A stretch of DNA of 64,000 nucleotides from an uncultured Bacteroidales bacterium (GCA_900316845.1 ONEG01000010.1:1-64000), one strand, 5' to 3'. Shown: positions 42,057-49,467, numbered from the stretch's first letter. The notes: generated from the sequence alone by a model not told the origin. Numbers and translations are program-made.

Positions 42057-43649
42057 ATGGAAAATCAAAAGGCGATGCCTTTTTCTATGCCTATGTTCCG
42101 CGAGTGGGTGCCCAAGCGCATCCAGCCGTGGATATATATTTTGCAGGTGATCTGCATACAATTTTCGTGTGGGGTTTATCTCGGCGCGATGGAAGCGGTA
42201 CGCGGGACGACGGCTTTGCAGTTGGAAGATTTGCTGATGCTCCTTTATGCCGGTTTGGCTGGCATGGCGGTGTGGTTCCCGATGTTGTTTCGGACGAAGT
42301 TCCGCTTCACCAACCAACAGCTACTCATTACCTCGGCGGTTGTGATTGCGGTATGCAATTTTATTACGATGCGGACAACCAACATGGCTGTACTGCTGCC
42401 CGTTTGTTTTTTGGCGGGTGTGGCGAAGATACAAGGCACGTTTGAGTGCATGTCGAACATCCAGCTCTGGATGACGCCCGAACGCGATTTCGGTATCTTC
42501 TTCCCGATTCTGCATATTATCCTGCTGACCGCTATCACCGGCAGCGCGTGGCTGGCAGCGGTGGTCGCTTTCCATCTGAGTTGGCAGATGATGCACGTGC
42601 TGACCATCGGGACGATGGCTTTTGTGGTACTTGTCCAACTGCTGTTATGCCAACCGTGGTGTCCGATGCCGCAACGGATGCCGCTCAAAGGCATCGACAT
42701 CTCCACGGGTCTGCTCATCAGCCTGCTGATGCTCATGATCAGTTATATTCTCGTCTATGGCGACCGTCTCATGTGGTTCTTCTCGCCCACACTCCGTTGG
42801 CTCTTGGCGCTTAGCTTACTGCTCTTAGCTTTCATTATGTACCGCCTCAAAACGGTTGAACAGCCTTATATCTCGCTGGAAATCTTCAAGTACAAAAACG
42901 TGCTGGCGATATTGTTTGTAACCGCCGTTGCAGAGCTGCTTTTGGGTGCCGAGCACACATTAGAGGAAATTTATTGGACCGAAGTGCGGGGGTTGGAGGA
43001 ACATACCAAAGGTGCGCTTTGTCTCTGGTCGTTGCCGGGTGTGTATGTGGGCGTGCTGATCACGCTATACTGGCTTGGGCATGCCCGTTGGAAAGTGTGG
43101 AAACTCTTTGCCATCGGCTTCGGCTGCATCCTGGTCTATTCGATGTGGATGTACTTCTATCTGGATGTCAATGTGCCGATTGAGCAATACCGCCTCGGCT
43201 TGGCGTTCCGCGGTTGCGCGTACGCTATTTTGGCGGTATCGCTCATGTGGTCATTGCACGAGTCCGTGCATGATTTGCAGCATTTCTTTATGGCGCTTTT
43301 CATCTTTAATGTCATCCATATGTACCTCGCCGGTGCATCTGGTTACGGGCTTTACACCACCCTTTTCAAGCATTTCATGGCGGATAATATGGCGCGTTAC
43401 GACGATTATTTGACGTTGACATCTTTGAGCCCGCAGGGCGGTCTTTCTACTTTCTACTTTCGACTTTCGACTTTGAGCAATTCCGTCATGTCCGTGACGC
43501 TCAAGCAGATCTTCGGCCAGATCATCTGGGTGTCCGGGTTTATGACCTTTGCTTTCCTGCTGCTTGACATCCCGCGTGTACGAACGGGTATCGAAAAAGT
43601 GCCGTACTGGCCTGTCTATGGCATCAAAATGTTAGCCCGCCTACGATAA
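42057..43649 (+). CDS. MFS transporter, EmrB/DHA2-like
   Basis: About 14 hydrophobic segments over 530 aa, as in the DHA2 (14-TMS) drug:H+ antiporters that pair with EmrA/HlyD proteins. Visible segments include YIILQVICIQFSCGVYLG-like TM1, LMLLYAGLAGMAVWFPMLF and ILFVTAVAELLLGAEHTLEE. The gene completes the tolC-hlyD-mfs operon. A low-complexity insert (LSTFYFRLSTLSN, 43442-43476) lies in a loop before the last membrane segment. Confidence 0.85.
   Translation: MENQKAMPFSMPMFREWVPKRIQPWIYILQVICIQFSCGVYLGAMEAVRGTTALQLEDLLMLLYAGLAGMAVWFPMLFRTKFRFTNQQLLITSAVVIAVCNFITMRTTNMAVLLPVCFLAGVAKIQGTFECMSNIQLWMTPERDFGIFFPILHIILLTAITGSAWLAAVVAFHLSWQMMHVLTIGTMAFVVLVQLLLCQPWCPMPQRMPLKGIDISTGLLISLLMLMISYILVYGDRLMWFFSPTLRWLLALSLLLLAFIMYRLKTVEQPYISLEIFKYKNVLAILFVTAVAELLLGAEHTLEEIYWTEVRGLEEHTKGALCLWSLPGVYVGVLITLYWLGHARWKVWKLFAIGFGCILVYSMWMYFYLDVNVPIEQYRLGLAFRGCAYAILAVSLMWSLHESVHDLQHFFMALFIFNVIHMYLAGASGYGLYTTLFKHFMADNMARYDDYLTLTSLSPQGGLSTFYFRLSTLSNSVMSVTLKQIFGQIIWVSGFMTFAFLLLDIPRVRTGIEKVPYWPVYGIKMLARLR
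43442..43476. repeat. CTTTCTACTTTCGACTTT near-repeats in the MFS gene
   Basis: Tandem TTTCTACTTT / CGACTTT units, in frame, in a predicted loop. Confidence 0.6.
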
Positions 43650-43672
43650 ATATACAAAAAAAGCTATTTTTC

Positions 43673-43703
43673 TTGCATATATCAAAAAAAAGTAGTACTT
43701 TTG
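43673..43703 (+). promoter_or_regulatory. Promoter of the alpha/beta-hydrolase gene
   Basis: -33 TTG (43673-43675), spacer with CATATATCAAAAAAAA, -7 TACTTTTG (43696-43703). The start codon begins only 11 nt after the -7 box. Confidence 0.8.
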
Positions 43704-43713
43704 CACCGCAAAA

Positions 43714-44793
43714 GTGAAACGGATATTTTTCATAGGGCTTCTTCTCGTTTGTTGGACGATGGGTTCAGCCAAAAAGAGTGTCTTGGAGCGCGTTGTGCTC
43801 TACCCTTCTCATGACCAGTATGGAGACACCTTGACCCTTTCCGGCAAGTTATGCGTGCCGCAGGACAGAAAGCCCAAAGGTATTATTCTGCTGCCGCATT
43901 GGACCATCAGCGATGCCGAAGAAGCGCCTTCCCACAAAGTTACAGGCGAAGCCAAGTATTTCATCAAAGACTACGTACTCGTTATGCCCGACTATATCGG
44001 TTACGGTGTTACCGGCAACCGCATGCATCCTTATCTGCACGGTGAGCTGACCGCCCGGAACACAGTGGATATGATGCTTTATTGCCGGCAGATCTTAGAC
44101 AGCATGGCGCTGGGCATACCGACAGACAGTATCTTCATCGTCGGTTACTCCCAAGGCGGAGCAACAGCGCTCTGGACACTCAAGCTGATCGAGGAGGAAT
44201 ACACTGAGAGCATTCATGTACGGAAATGTTTTGCAGGCGGCTCACCATGCGACGTGGCGTCTCTCTACGACGAGGCAGTGAGACTCAATACCGCCAGCGT
44301 GCCGCCGGAGATACCGCTCCTGGTGCTGGGGACAAGTGCGTCATACGGGTTGAACCTGAAGAGCGAAGACTTCTTCACTCCCGCCATGATACGCGCCTAC
44401 GACAAGTATATAGCACCGAAGAAGAAAAGTATCATTGAACTTTACTTTCTGATGCCGAACCATAAGCTGACTCATTGGATGACCCCGGCAGGTATGGATA
44501 AGACACAGCCGGAGACCAAGCGTTTCTACGAAGGCATGCTGCGTTCGAGCCTCGTACATTATGACCTCGATGGCGGGGAGGCGGACATCATCTGCCCGAA
44601 ATGGAAGCCGAAAGCTCCGCTGTATGTGTTTCAATCGAAGGACGACCGCCTGGTAAGTTATATGAACGGCGCGCACTTACGCCGGTGTCTGGGAGAGAGC
44701 GCGAATATAACATGGGACTTCGGCAAATACGGCGACCACATGCCCGCATTGCACGTCTTTATGAGCAAAGTGAAGAAGATGATGGATAATTGA
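43714..44793 (+). CDS. Secreted alpha/beta hydrolase
   Basis: GTG start followed by a signal peptide (KRIFFIGLLLVCWTMGSA). The nucleophile elbow is FIVGYSQGGATAL near residue 149 (G-x-S-x-G with Ser as nucleophile), an Asp candidate is in VFQSKDDRLVSYMNG near 310, and a His in KYGDHMPALHVF near 340. About 359 aa, secretory-lipase or dienelactone-hydrolase-like. The promoter ends 11 nt before the GTG, so the mRNA would be almost leaderless. The next in-frame ATG would remove most of the signal peptide. Confidence 0.8.
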   Translation: MKRIFFIGLLLVCWTMGSAKKSVLERVVLYPSHDQYGDTLTLSGKLCVPQDRKPKGIILLPHWTISDAEEAPSHKVTGEAKYFIKDYVLVMPDYIGYGVTGNRMHPYLHGELTARNTVDMMLYCRQILDSMALGIPTDSIFIVGYSQGGATALWTLKLIEEEYTESIHVRKCFAGGSPCDVASLYDEAVRLNTASVPPEIPLLVLGTSASYGLNLKSEDFFTPAMIRAYDKYIAPKKKSIIELYFLMPNHKLTHWMTPAGMDKTQPETKRFYEGMLRSSLVHYDLDGGEADIICPKWKPKAPLYVFQSKDDRLVSYMNGAHLRRCLGESANITWDFGKYGDHMPALHVFMSKVKKMMDN

Positions 44794-44818
44794 ATATTTT
44801 AGATTAAAGATATATTAT

Positions 44819-46393
44819 ATGGCACAAACACAAGAAGAAACATTTAAGAAAATCGTAGCGCACTGCAAGGAGTACGGCTTCGTCTTCCCTTCCAGCGAGA
44901 TCTACGATGGTCTGGGCGCTGTATATGACTACGGTCAGAACGGCGTGGAGTTAAAGAACAACATCAAGCGTTACTGGTGGGATTCGATGACGCTGCTGCA
45001 TGAGAATATCGTCGGCATCGATGCGGCAATCTTCATGCACCCGACGACCTGGAAAGCGTCCGGTCACGTCGATGCGTTCAACGATCCGCTGATCGACAAC
45101 CGCGACTCGAAGAAGCGCTACCGCGCAGACGTGCTGATCGAGGACCAGATCGCCAAATACGACGACAAGATCACCAAAGAGGTAGAGAAAGCCCGCAAGC
45201 GTTTCGGCGAAAGTTTCGACGAGGAGATGTTCAAGGCTACCAACGAGCGCGTCAAAGAGCATATCGCCAAACGCGAAGCACTCCATGAGCGTTATGCCAA
45301 GGCGATGAACGACAACAACCTTGCCGAACTCAAACAGATTATCCTCGACGAAGAGATTGTCTGCCCTATTTCCGGCACCCGTAACTGGACCGACGTGCGC
45401 CAGTTCAACCTCATGTTCCAGACGGAGATGGGTTCGACGGCAGACGGCGCGATGAAGATCTACCTCCGTCCGGAGACGGCGCAGGGTATCTTCGTCAACT
45501 TCCTGAACGTGCAGAAGACCGGCCGTATGAAGGTGCCGTTCGGTATCGCGCAGATCGGTAAGGCCTTCCGTAACGAGATCGTAGCCCGTCAGTTCGTCTT
45601 CCGCATGCGAGAGTTCGAGCAGATGGAGATGCAGTTCTTCGTTCGCCCGGGTACGGAACTCAAATGGTTCGAGCACTGGAAACAGTTCCGCCTCAAATGG
45701 CACAAGGCACTCGGTCTGGGCGACGAGAAATACCGTTTCCACGACCATGACAAACTGGCGCACTATGCCAATGCTGCTACGGATATCGAGTTCCTCATGC
45801 CGTTTGGATTCAAGGAGGTAGAGGGTATCCACAGCCGTACGAATTTTGATCTCAGCCAGCACGCCAAGTACAGCGGCAAGAAGATCGAGTACTTCGATCC
45901 GGAACTCAATCAGAGTTATACGCCGTACGTTATTGAGACCTCCATCGGTGTGGATCGTATGTTCCTGAGCGTCATGTGTTCAAGCTACGAGGAGCAAGCG
46001 TTGGAAGGCGGTGACACCCGTGTTGTACTGCATTTGCCGGCTGTCCTGGCACCAGTGAAGGCATGTATCATGCCGCTCGTGAAGAAAGACGGTCTGCCCG
46101 AGAAAGCACGCGAGATCATGAACGAGTTGAAGTTCGATTTCAAGGTGGCTTACGATGAGAAAGACTCCATCGGTAAACGTTACCGCCGTCAGGACGCAGT
46201 GGGTACACCGTTCTGTATCACCGTGGATCACGACACGGAGAAGGACGGCTGCGTGACCGTTCGCTACCGCGATACGATGACTCAGGACCGCGTAAAGATC
46301 GAGGATCTGCACGAGATCATCCGCAAAGCCACCGACCCCAAAGAACTCTACCGCAAGATCGTTGGGGACTCGATGGAAGACACTATGGAATAA
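44819..46393 (+). CDS. glyS: Glycyl-tRNA synthetase (class II, GlyQS type)
   Basis: Charges tRNA-Gly. It begins EETFKKIVAHCKEYGFVFPSSEIYDGLG and has class II motifs: AQGIFVNFLN (motif 2 region), GIAQIGKAFRNEI (motif 2) and ETSIGVDRMFLSVM (motif 3). The C-terminal anticodon-binding domain starts near residue 405. 524 aa, normal for the homodimeric form. It lies alone, 25 bp after the hydrolase gene, and ends at a long hairpin. Confidence 0.95.
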   Translation: MAQTQEETFKKIVAHCKEYGFVFPSSEIYDGLGAVYDYGQNGVELKNNIKRYWWDSMTLLHENIVGIDAAIFMHPTTWKASGHVDAFNDPLIDNRDSKKRYRADVLIEDQIAKYDDKITKEVEKARKRFGESFDEEMFKATNERVKEHIAKREALHERYAKAMNDNNLAELKQIILDEEIVCPISGTRNWTDVRQFNLMFQTEMGSTADGAMKIYLRPETAQGIFVNFLNVQKTGRMKVPFGIAQIGKAFRNEIVARQFVFRMREFEQMEMQFFVRPGTELKWFEHWKQFRLKWHKALGLGDEKYRFHDHDKLAHYANAATDIEFLMPFGFKEVEGIHSRTNFDLSQHAKYSGKKIEYFDPELNQSYTPYVIETSIGVDRMFLSVMCSSYEEQALEGGDTRVVLHLPAVLAPVKACIMPLVKKDGLPEKAREIMNELKFDFKVAYDEKDSIGKRYRRQDAVGTPFCITVDHDTEKDGCVTVRYRDTMTQDRVKIEDLHEIIRKATDPKELYRKIVGDSMEDTME

Positions 46394-46410
46394 AAAAAGC
46401 CCGCATCTGT

Positions 46411-46452
46411 AATAACTCCCAAAAGTTATGCATTTAACTTTTGGGAGTTATT
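46411..46452. terminator. Perfect 18-bp inverted repeat after glyS
   Basis: AATAACTCCCAAAAGTTA (46411-46428) and its exact complement (46435-46452) around a 6-nt loop. The position fits a glyS terminator, but no strong T run follows. Outer CCCG/CGGG bases can extend it. Confidence 0.55.
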
Positions 46453-46520
46453 ATATTCGGGATACAATAACTTGCGGGGGCCCCGATGAGAAGGAGAGTA
46501 TAGCATCGCCACAAAAACAA

Positions 46521-46760
46521 AGAAGCCCGGTATCATACGATATCGAGCTTCTGAAAGTGGCGGCTACCTACTCTCCCACAACGCAGTGCAGTACCATCGG
46601 CGATGCTGTCTCTCGCTGCTGCCCTCTCCGCTCTGCTCTCTCCCGCCTCTGCCCGCTCCGCTCTCTCTCCCGCGCCTCTGATGCAGTGCGAGAGGGGTAC
46701 GGCGCCACTCACTCATGGGACATAAAAGATATGGTCTCTCTCAAAAAAGTCTCTCTCTTT
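46521..46760 (-). repeat. Element copy A with 5S rRNA 3' half and terminator
   Basis: Read on the minus strand: a purine-rich GAGCGGGCAGAGGCGGG-type block, then CGCCGATGGTACTGC ... GTGGGAGAGTAGGTAGCCGCC (46556-46606), which is the 3' half of a bacterial 5S rRNA. A hairpin AGAAGC...GCTTCT with T-rich tail (46521-46552) ends it. The 5' half of 5S is absent. Copy B, inverted, lies at 47634-47915. Confidence 0.75.
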
Positions 46761-46786
46761 TTCGAGCGACCATTGGGCGCACGAGG

Positions 46787-47128
46787 TTATAGTAGAGCTT
46801 GTCGCGTCTTGGGAAGTTTAGAGGTTATGAGCTGATAAGATGAGGTGATTAGTTCTTGAACAAGGGTGTCGGGAAGTTCGTTCAGATAGAGATCGTTCCA
46901 ATGCGTTTTGTTCATATGGTAGGCAGGACGAATACCATCATACCGGATGCGCAGTTCTGCACTCATTTCGGGTAGCAGTTTAACCGCTACGCGTGGTTCG
47001 GGTGCATCGAGTTGCATAAGCAAAAACCATTTGCCGAATATTCTCCAAGAGATCCAGTTCTCCGCGAACAGTTCTTCCGTTACTTGGGGATTGATACCCA
47101 ATGCAAATTCTCTGACTTGTTCTACATT
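46787..47128 (-). CDS. MmcQ/YjbR-family protein
   Basis: Small CyaY-like-fold protein of the YjbR (MmcQ) family: MNVEQVREFALGI at the start, WRIFGKWFLLMQLDAPEPRVAVKLLP in the middle, then HMNKTHWNDLYLNELPDTLV and ending in SYQLITSKLPK. The typical length is about 115 aa. The start is set at Met5 of the longer frame (MNVEQVREF). Function of the family is unclear; a DNA-binding role has been proposed. It is transcribed with the small HTH-like gene just upstream. Confidence 0.82.
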   Translation of the reverse strand, partial: NVEQVREFALGINPQVTEELFAENWISWRIFGKWFLLMQLDAPEPRVAVKLLPEMSAELRIRYDGIRPAYHMNKTHWNDLYLNELPDTLVQELITSSYQLITSKLPKTRQALL

Positions 47129-47334
47129 CATACCATTACACAAATCCGTCCGGCTTCTTTAGTAAAGATTGAGGGATAGCGGCAAATTACCGCATAGACT
47201 TGGGCACTTGTAACAGGCTTGCCATCCTTGCGGATATGCCAACCGTTGCGGTTGATTGCGTCGGCTATCTGGTCGGTTGTCTTCCCATGACCATCCGACA
47301 TAATGGCATATGTTATCGCTTCCTCGATCTTCAT
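47128..47334 (-). CDS. Small HTH-like protein (HARE-type)
   Basis: 68 aa: KIEEAITYAIMSDGHGKTTDQ, then IADAINRNGWHIRKDGKPVTSAQVYAVICRYP. This is the pattern of a HARE/winged-helix domain, in which repeated HTH units bind nucleic acid. It is the first gene of a two-gene unit with the YjbR-family gene, behind a strong promoter at 47361-47392. It may regulate that unit. Confidence 0.7.
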   Translation of the reverse strand: MKIEEAITYAIMSDGHGKTTDQIADAINRNGWHIRKDGKPVTSAQVYAVICRYPSIFTKEAGRICVMV

Positions 47335-47360
47335 TTATCATTGCTGTGCGTTTACGAGTG

Positions 47361-47392
47361 CAAAGGTAGTAAAAAAATCTGACATAGGCAAA
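47361..47392 (-). promoter_or_regulatory. Promoter of the HTH/YjbR unit
   Basis: Minus strand: -33 TTTG (47389-47392), 20-nt spacer with CCTATGTCAGA and a T run, -7 TACCTTTG (47361-47368). Confidence 0.8.
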
Positions 47393-47633
47393 TTTATTGT
47401 GTAGCCGTATTGTTTTTTTCGGCGACACAACGGGACGTAAACACTAAAAATCGTTTGCCTTATGCGTACACGCGCGAGGGGGCGCGCGTATATACCTTAT
47501 TATAATATATAGGAGATGGGAATAAAAGAGTTAGAGGGTTAGGGGTTAGGTGGTTGTATAAAAAAGGATCAGGTGAAACAATACAGCGAAGCAAAATTTA
47601 TACAAGCCGTGAGGGGAACCCCGAACACCGTAT

Positions 47634-47915
47634 TAAAGAGAGAGACCATAGATTTCATGTAGTCATGAGTGAGGGGTGGTCGTTGGGTTGAGAAAAATGC
47701 ATCAGAGGGGCGGGTGGCGGTGTGCGCGCCTGCGGCGCGCGGAGGGCGCGAGAGACGGAGAGCAGCGGAGCGGGCAGAGGCGGGAGACAGCGGAGCGGAG
47801 AGGGGCGAGGGCAGCAGCGAGAGACAGCATCGCCGATGGTACTGCACTGCGGAATATTGTGGGAGAGGAGGTAGCCGCCACTTTGAGAACCTCTGAGATT
47901 CGTCTTGGGGATTCT
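47634..47915 (+). repeat. Element copy B with 5S rRNA 3' half and terminator
   Basis: Inverted relative to copy A. It contains the AGAGACCATA..TCATG..GAGTGAG stretch, the same GAGCGGGCAGAGGCGGGAGA block, then CGCCGATGGTACTGCACTGCG and GTGGGAGAGGAGGTAGCCGCC (47825-47881) and a decayed terminator hairpin (47885-47914). It has an extra AATATT-type insertion and one base change (GAGTAGG to GAGGAGG) compared with copy A. Confidence 0.75.
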
Positions 47916-48101
47916 TTCTTTGTATAGCATGTCCGGCGATGCAAGCGATAAGCCGACCCCATCCTATAAAGAAATTTTGCGGAGCAAAGACAAAGCCGTG
48001 AGCGAAGCGAACACCTTATTAATGGGGGAAAGATTTCTTTTTATAATGTGCTACGAGGGAAAAATGAAGAAATATGCATTTTTTTTGCATTTTTTTGATT
48101 T

Positions 48102-48138
48102 CACTGACATGTTTTGGCAGTTTAATATAGTAATTTTG
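48102..48138 (+). promoter_or_regulatory. Special promoter, CACTGAC / GTTTTGGCAG type
   Basis: CACTGAC-N2-GTTTTGGCAG-N10-TAATTTTG. The box order and every spacing match the promoter at 61754-61790. It lacks a -33 TTTG at the normal 20-nt distance. Its inner boxes form an imperfect ACTGAC...GGCAGT inverted repeat, so a dedicated activator or repressor is likely. Confidence 0.65.
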
Positions 48139-48188
48139 CAGCGAATTTGAAAACAACCACATTGTTTAACTGCAAAATTTTAACAACT

Positions 48189-48335
48189 ATGGCACTTTTT
48201 GATTTCCTTTTTGGCTCAGATGAGCAACCCCGCCACTCAGGGAACTGGAACGATGCGGACGACTGGCAATGTGGTGAACAAGACGACCACGATGGTATGT
48301 ACGGCTTCGATAGTTATGAAGAAAATGATTTTTGA
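48189..48335 (+). CDS. Small acidic protein (48 aa)
   Basis: Starts MALFDFLFGSDEQPRHSG and ends DGMYGFDSYEENDF. Strongly acidic (many D/E) with an aromatic tail. I do not recognise a family. It follows its promoter by about 50 nt. After its TGA stop the same frame continues for 41 codons and ends in a near-copy of the same tail (DGMSGFDIYEDNDF). Confidence 0.55.
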   Translation: MALFDFLFGSDEQPRHSGNWNDADDWQCGEQDDHDGMYGFDSYEENDF

Positions 48336-48461
48336 GATAAGGATGCCTTTCTCGGCGGAGGCCACTCCTTCCGTTTCATCGGAAGGACGTTCCGGGGACT
48401 GCGAGATCCAAGCGATGATGGCATGTCCGGCTTCGATATTTACGAAGACAACGATTTTTAG
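48336..48461 (+). pseudogene. Same-frame second copy of the acidic C-terminal tail
   Basis: In frame after the TGA, with no start codon before the final 12 residues. The last 14 residues repeat the upstream tail (DGM-GFD-YE-NDF) and the DNA is about 80% identical there. It is either a tail made by stop readthrough or the rest of a decayed duplicate. Confidence 0.45.
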
Positions 48462-48480
48462 CCGGAAAAATAATACAACA

Positions 48481-48567
48481 ATGGAAAAGAATGTTTTGAG
48501 TTTAGTGATGGATACGATTGGTATCGTTGGAATGTTTTTTGTAGCCGCTGCGCTGCTGTGTGTTTAA
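48481..48567 (+). CDS. Single-helix membrane peptide (28 aa)
   Basis: MEKNVLSLVMDTIGIVGM followed by FFVAAALLCV: one hydrophobic helix and almost no tail. It lies in a row of small genes, 19 nt after the duplicated acidic tail and 13 nt before the lipoprotein. It could be a small membrane regulator or toxin-like peptide. Confidence 0.5.
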   Translation: MEKNVLSLVMDTIGIVGMFFVAAALLCV

Positions 48568-48580
48568 CTATTAAATATGA

Positions 48581-49006
48581 ATGAATATGAAAAAAGTTTT
48601 ATTATCAACTATTGCGATGGCAATGTTCTTTGCGGGGGCGTTGGGATTGATTATATTGGTCGCTTGTTCGGGTCCGAAGCCTGCGACCGAGGACGAGGCA
48701 AAAAAGGAACAGGTTGAGACGGTTGTTCCTGTTGAAGAAGAAATAGATACGGATAGGTTGGCAGTTTTGGTAGTAGAAGAGCCATCGCCGGTTGCACCAG
48801 CCGTCACTCCTGCACGCAAGGAAACATATTCAAACAATTATTCTTCCAGTTCGTCGTATAGTTCTTCCTATAGTGATGATTCGGAAGAAGAAAGTGATTA
48901 TTGGGCAGAGAAGCGGAAGCACTCGCCGAATGACAACTACCTGCTTGGGTTTGATGAAGATGTGGACGATGTGCATGATATGGAGTTGTATATTGAAGAT
49001 TATTAA
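48581..49006 (+). CDS. Acidic serine-rich lipoprotein (141 aa)
   Basis: Signal peptide with lipobox (FFAGALGLIILVACSG; LVAC), so lipid-anchored. The mature part is Glu/Asp-rich (residues about 37-60), then Ser/Tyr low complexity (SNNYSSSSSYSSSYSDDSEE), then DNYLLGFDEDVDDV and MELYIEDY. The tail resembles in style the GFD-YE-NDF tail of the small acidic protein upstream, hinting at a shared function. The second Met (MKKVLL) is an alternative start. Family unknown. Confidence 0.6.
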   Translation: MNMKKVLLSTIAMAMFFAGALGLIILVACSGPKPATEDEAKKEQVETVVPVEEEIDTDRLAVLVVEEPSPVAPAVTPARKETYSNNYSSSSSYSSSYSDDSEEESDYWAEKRKHSPNDNYLLGFDEDVDDVHDMELYIEDY

Positions 49007-49111
49007 CGAGTGACAATTTTTGTCATTATAGATATACTTGCGTTTGCGTTTTTGCAAGTTTTTGTGTTTGTCATAACATGAAAGTGTTAGTAGATTGAAT
49101 GAATTAAGCAG

Positions 49112-49135
49112 CCGTCGGCTCGTGAGAGTCGGCGG
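49112..49135 (+). other. GNRA-capped hairpin in a small-gene leader
   Basis: CCGTCGGCTC and GAGTCGGCGG pair over 10 bp (two G-U) around a GTGA loop, 28 nt before a 32-aa reading frame. It may regulate its translation. Confidence 0.5.
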
Positions 49136-49162
49136 TGCAAAAACCTTTAAATTGGAAATGTT

Positions 49163-49261
49163 ATGGATGATATATTTGGAGCAATAATTGGCTTACTGGT
49201 TAGCCTTTTAGAGGTCATTTTGGCAGGATGGTTTCTGATAAGTATGTTCGCAAGTCTGTAA
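49163..49261 (+). CDS. Single-helix membrane peptide (32 aa)
   Basis: MDDIFGAIIGLLVSLLEVIL then AGWFLISMFASL: one long hydrophobic helix. It is preceded by a stable GNRA hairpin and a GGAAATG start context. Same style as the 28-aa peptide 0.6 kb upstream. No family recognised. Confidence 0.5.
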   Translation: MDDIFGAIIGLLVSLLEVILAGWFLISMFASL

Positions 49262-49294
49262 AAGCCATTAAATCAATGCAAATTATAAAATAAA

Positions 49295-49326
49295 TTTGCA
49301 TATGTCAAAATTTTTTTGTACCTTTG
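49295..49326 (+). promoter_or_regulatory. Promoter upstream of the HNH-MTase-Wadjet genes
   Basis: -33 TTTG (49295-49298), spacer with CATATGTCAAAA and T run, -7 TACCTTTG (49319-49326). The transcript start carries an inverted repeat TTTGCGCAC-TCTTC-GTGTGCAAA (49323-49345). Confidence 0.8.
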
Positions 49327-49386
49327 CGCACTCTTCGTGTGCAAAGCCAACACAGAAAGAGGTTAACAAAGCAATTAAAGAAATAT

Positions 49387-49455
49387 ATGAGATATAGTTT
49401 TTCAGGACATGAATCCTTTTATTGCAAGTCTTTGTGGCTCAAAAAAGGACAATAA
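49387..49455 (+). pseudogene. Relic of a DUF4007-type defence gene (N-terminus only)
   Basis: A 22-codon frame reading MRYSFSGHESFYCKSLWLKK then GQ and stop. It resembles, from memory, the opening of DUF4007 proteins (FSGHETF...LWLKKG), a family found in phosphorothioate and other defence islands. Everything beyond the first 20 residues is missing, and the HNH gene begins 12 nt later. The promoter and leader may have belonged to the lost gene. Confidence 0.55.
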
Positions 49456-49467
49456 CAATATCTGCCC

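Larger units (their letters stand above)
46394..46786. other. Gene-free region after glyS
   Basis: No gene is seen. It holds the long inverted repeat and element copy A (46521-46760, minus strand). Confidence 0.6.
47393..48188. other. Gene-free region with hairpin and element copy B
   Basis: No gene is seen. It contains an ACGCGCG...CGCGCGT hairpin (47470-47489), GGGTTAGGGGTTAGG near-repeats (about 47528-47552), element copy B, and a promoter near its end (48102-48138). Confidence 0.6.

Noticed and set aside
44951..45862. Minus-strand frame of about 300 codons
   Set aside because: It is antisense to glycyl-tRNA synthetase.
46411..46452. Integron attC-like hairpin
   Set aside because: Lacks the RYYYAAC and GTTRRRY core sites and the arms are perfectly paired, unlike attC sites.
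46521..46760. Functional 5S rRNA gene
   Set aside because: Only the 3' half is present; the 5' half with its TCCCGAAC-GAAGT core is missing and replaced by purine-rich sequence.
47905..48150. An 81-codon plus-strand frame
   Set aside because: It runs through the promoter at 48102-48138 and has no gene-like protein sequence.
48333..48335. Selenocysteine at the TGA of the small acidic gene
   Set aside because: No selenium genes are seen and no clear SECIS hairpin follows; duplication explains the repeat better.
49387..49455. Attenuator leader peptide for the Wadjet group
   Set aside because: No run of one codon and no following terminator/antiterminator pair; the residues fit a DUF4007 N-terminus better.
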